Source: an uncultured Eubacterium sp. (GTDB lineage: Bacteria; Bacillota; Clostridia; Lachnospirales; Lachnospiraceae). From it: a stretch of 64,000 bases of DNA. Below the pieces are notes generated by a model. The model did no database searches. It worked only from the letters and a program-made list of their open reading frames with translations, and was not told the DNA's origin. This document shows positions 63,661-64,000 of the stretch, piece after piece. The position numbers and the translations under genes are program-made. The stretch covers positions 36,751 to 100,750 of the forward strand of contig CATLIX010000004.1 of NCBI GenBank assembly GCA_949959185.1, in the 5' to 3' direction. Positions within the stretch are counted from its first letter, which is position 1. Every line of letters begins with the position of its first letter.

Positions 63661-64000
<340 letters not shown>

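Overview
The window looks like chromosomal DNA of an anaerobic, Gram-positive gut-type Clostridia, most likely a Lachnospiraceae relative. This rests on strong GGAGG ribosome sites, frequent GTG/TTG starts, MecA, a CwlD-like amidase, [FeFe]-hydrogenase maturases HydE/HydG, CbiK, and an F-ATPase whose c subunit carries a Na+-type ligand set. No phage, integrase, complete insertion sequence or CRISPR array is visible. Nearly all genes lie on the minus strand, in the same direction as the tRNA/23S rRNA cluster at the right edge, so replication probably moves right to left here (inference).

Left third (1-24 kb): a partial methyltransferase; a Pro/Gly-repeat protein; cbiK with a structured leader, convergent with an ArsR/DUF2087 regulator operon whose promoter lies between two copies of a 13-bp repeat; glgB behind a 1,012-residue TPR/low-complexity/P-loop protein; an AI-2E-family exporter behind an aconitase-like hydratase; a hybrid histidine kinase broken by one in-frame TGA; an OmpR-type two-component pair; a coiled-coil protein; a Uma2 remnant; hydE-hydG.

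Middle (24-44.6 kb): a surface 5'-nucleotidase-like phosphoesterase; a DUF362 ferredoxin; an amidohydrolase with a duplicated promoter; bioY-bioB-bioD under a BirA-like operator; a secreted calcium-loop protein in an operon with an ECF sigma factor and an RsgI-like anti-sigma factor, the last two ending in His-rich tails (secreted protein and anti-sigma); a cytosolic hybrid kinase next to a divergent HD-GYP protein; and the full F1Fo-ATPase operon atpZ-I-B-E-F-H-A-G-D-C. The ATPase operon has a 119-bp tandem duplication between atpG and atpD.

Right third (44.6-64 kb): tsaC, an arginine/tyrosine phosphatase, upp and dCMP deaminase, the usual Firmicutes neighbours of the ATPase operon; an AAA/PD-(D/E)XK protein; cwlD; an ABC exporter-LytTR-DUF3021 cassette; an AgrA/AgrC-like pair with a FliD-like orphan; a GH18 spore/wall hydrolase; mecA; a 1.1-kb stretch without a clear gene; a DUF1858 protein; a FucO-like dehydrogenase; a GNAT acetyltransferase; seven tRNAs; and the 3' end of 23S rRNA with no 5S gene after it.

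At least three families of short palindromic repeats sit between genes. One (R1, about 150 bp) ends in a long hairpin, one (R2, about 55-75 bp) lies next to stop codons, and one (R3) begins with a strong hairpin. They are the most system-like unexplained signal here.
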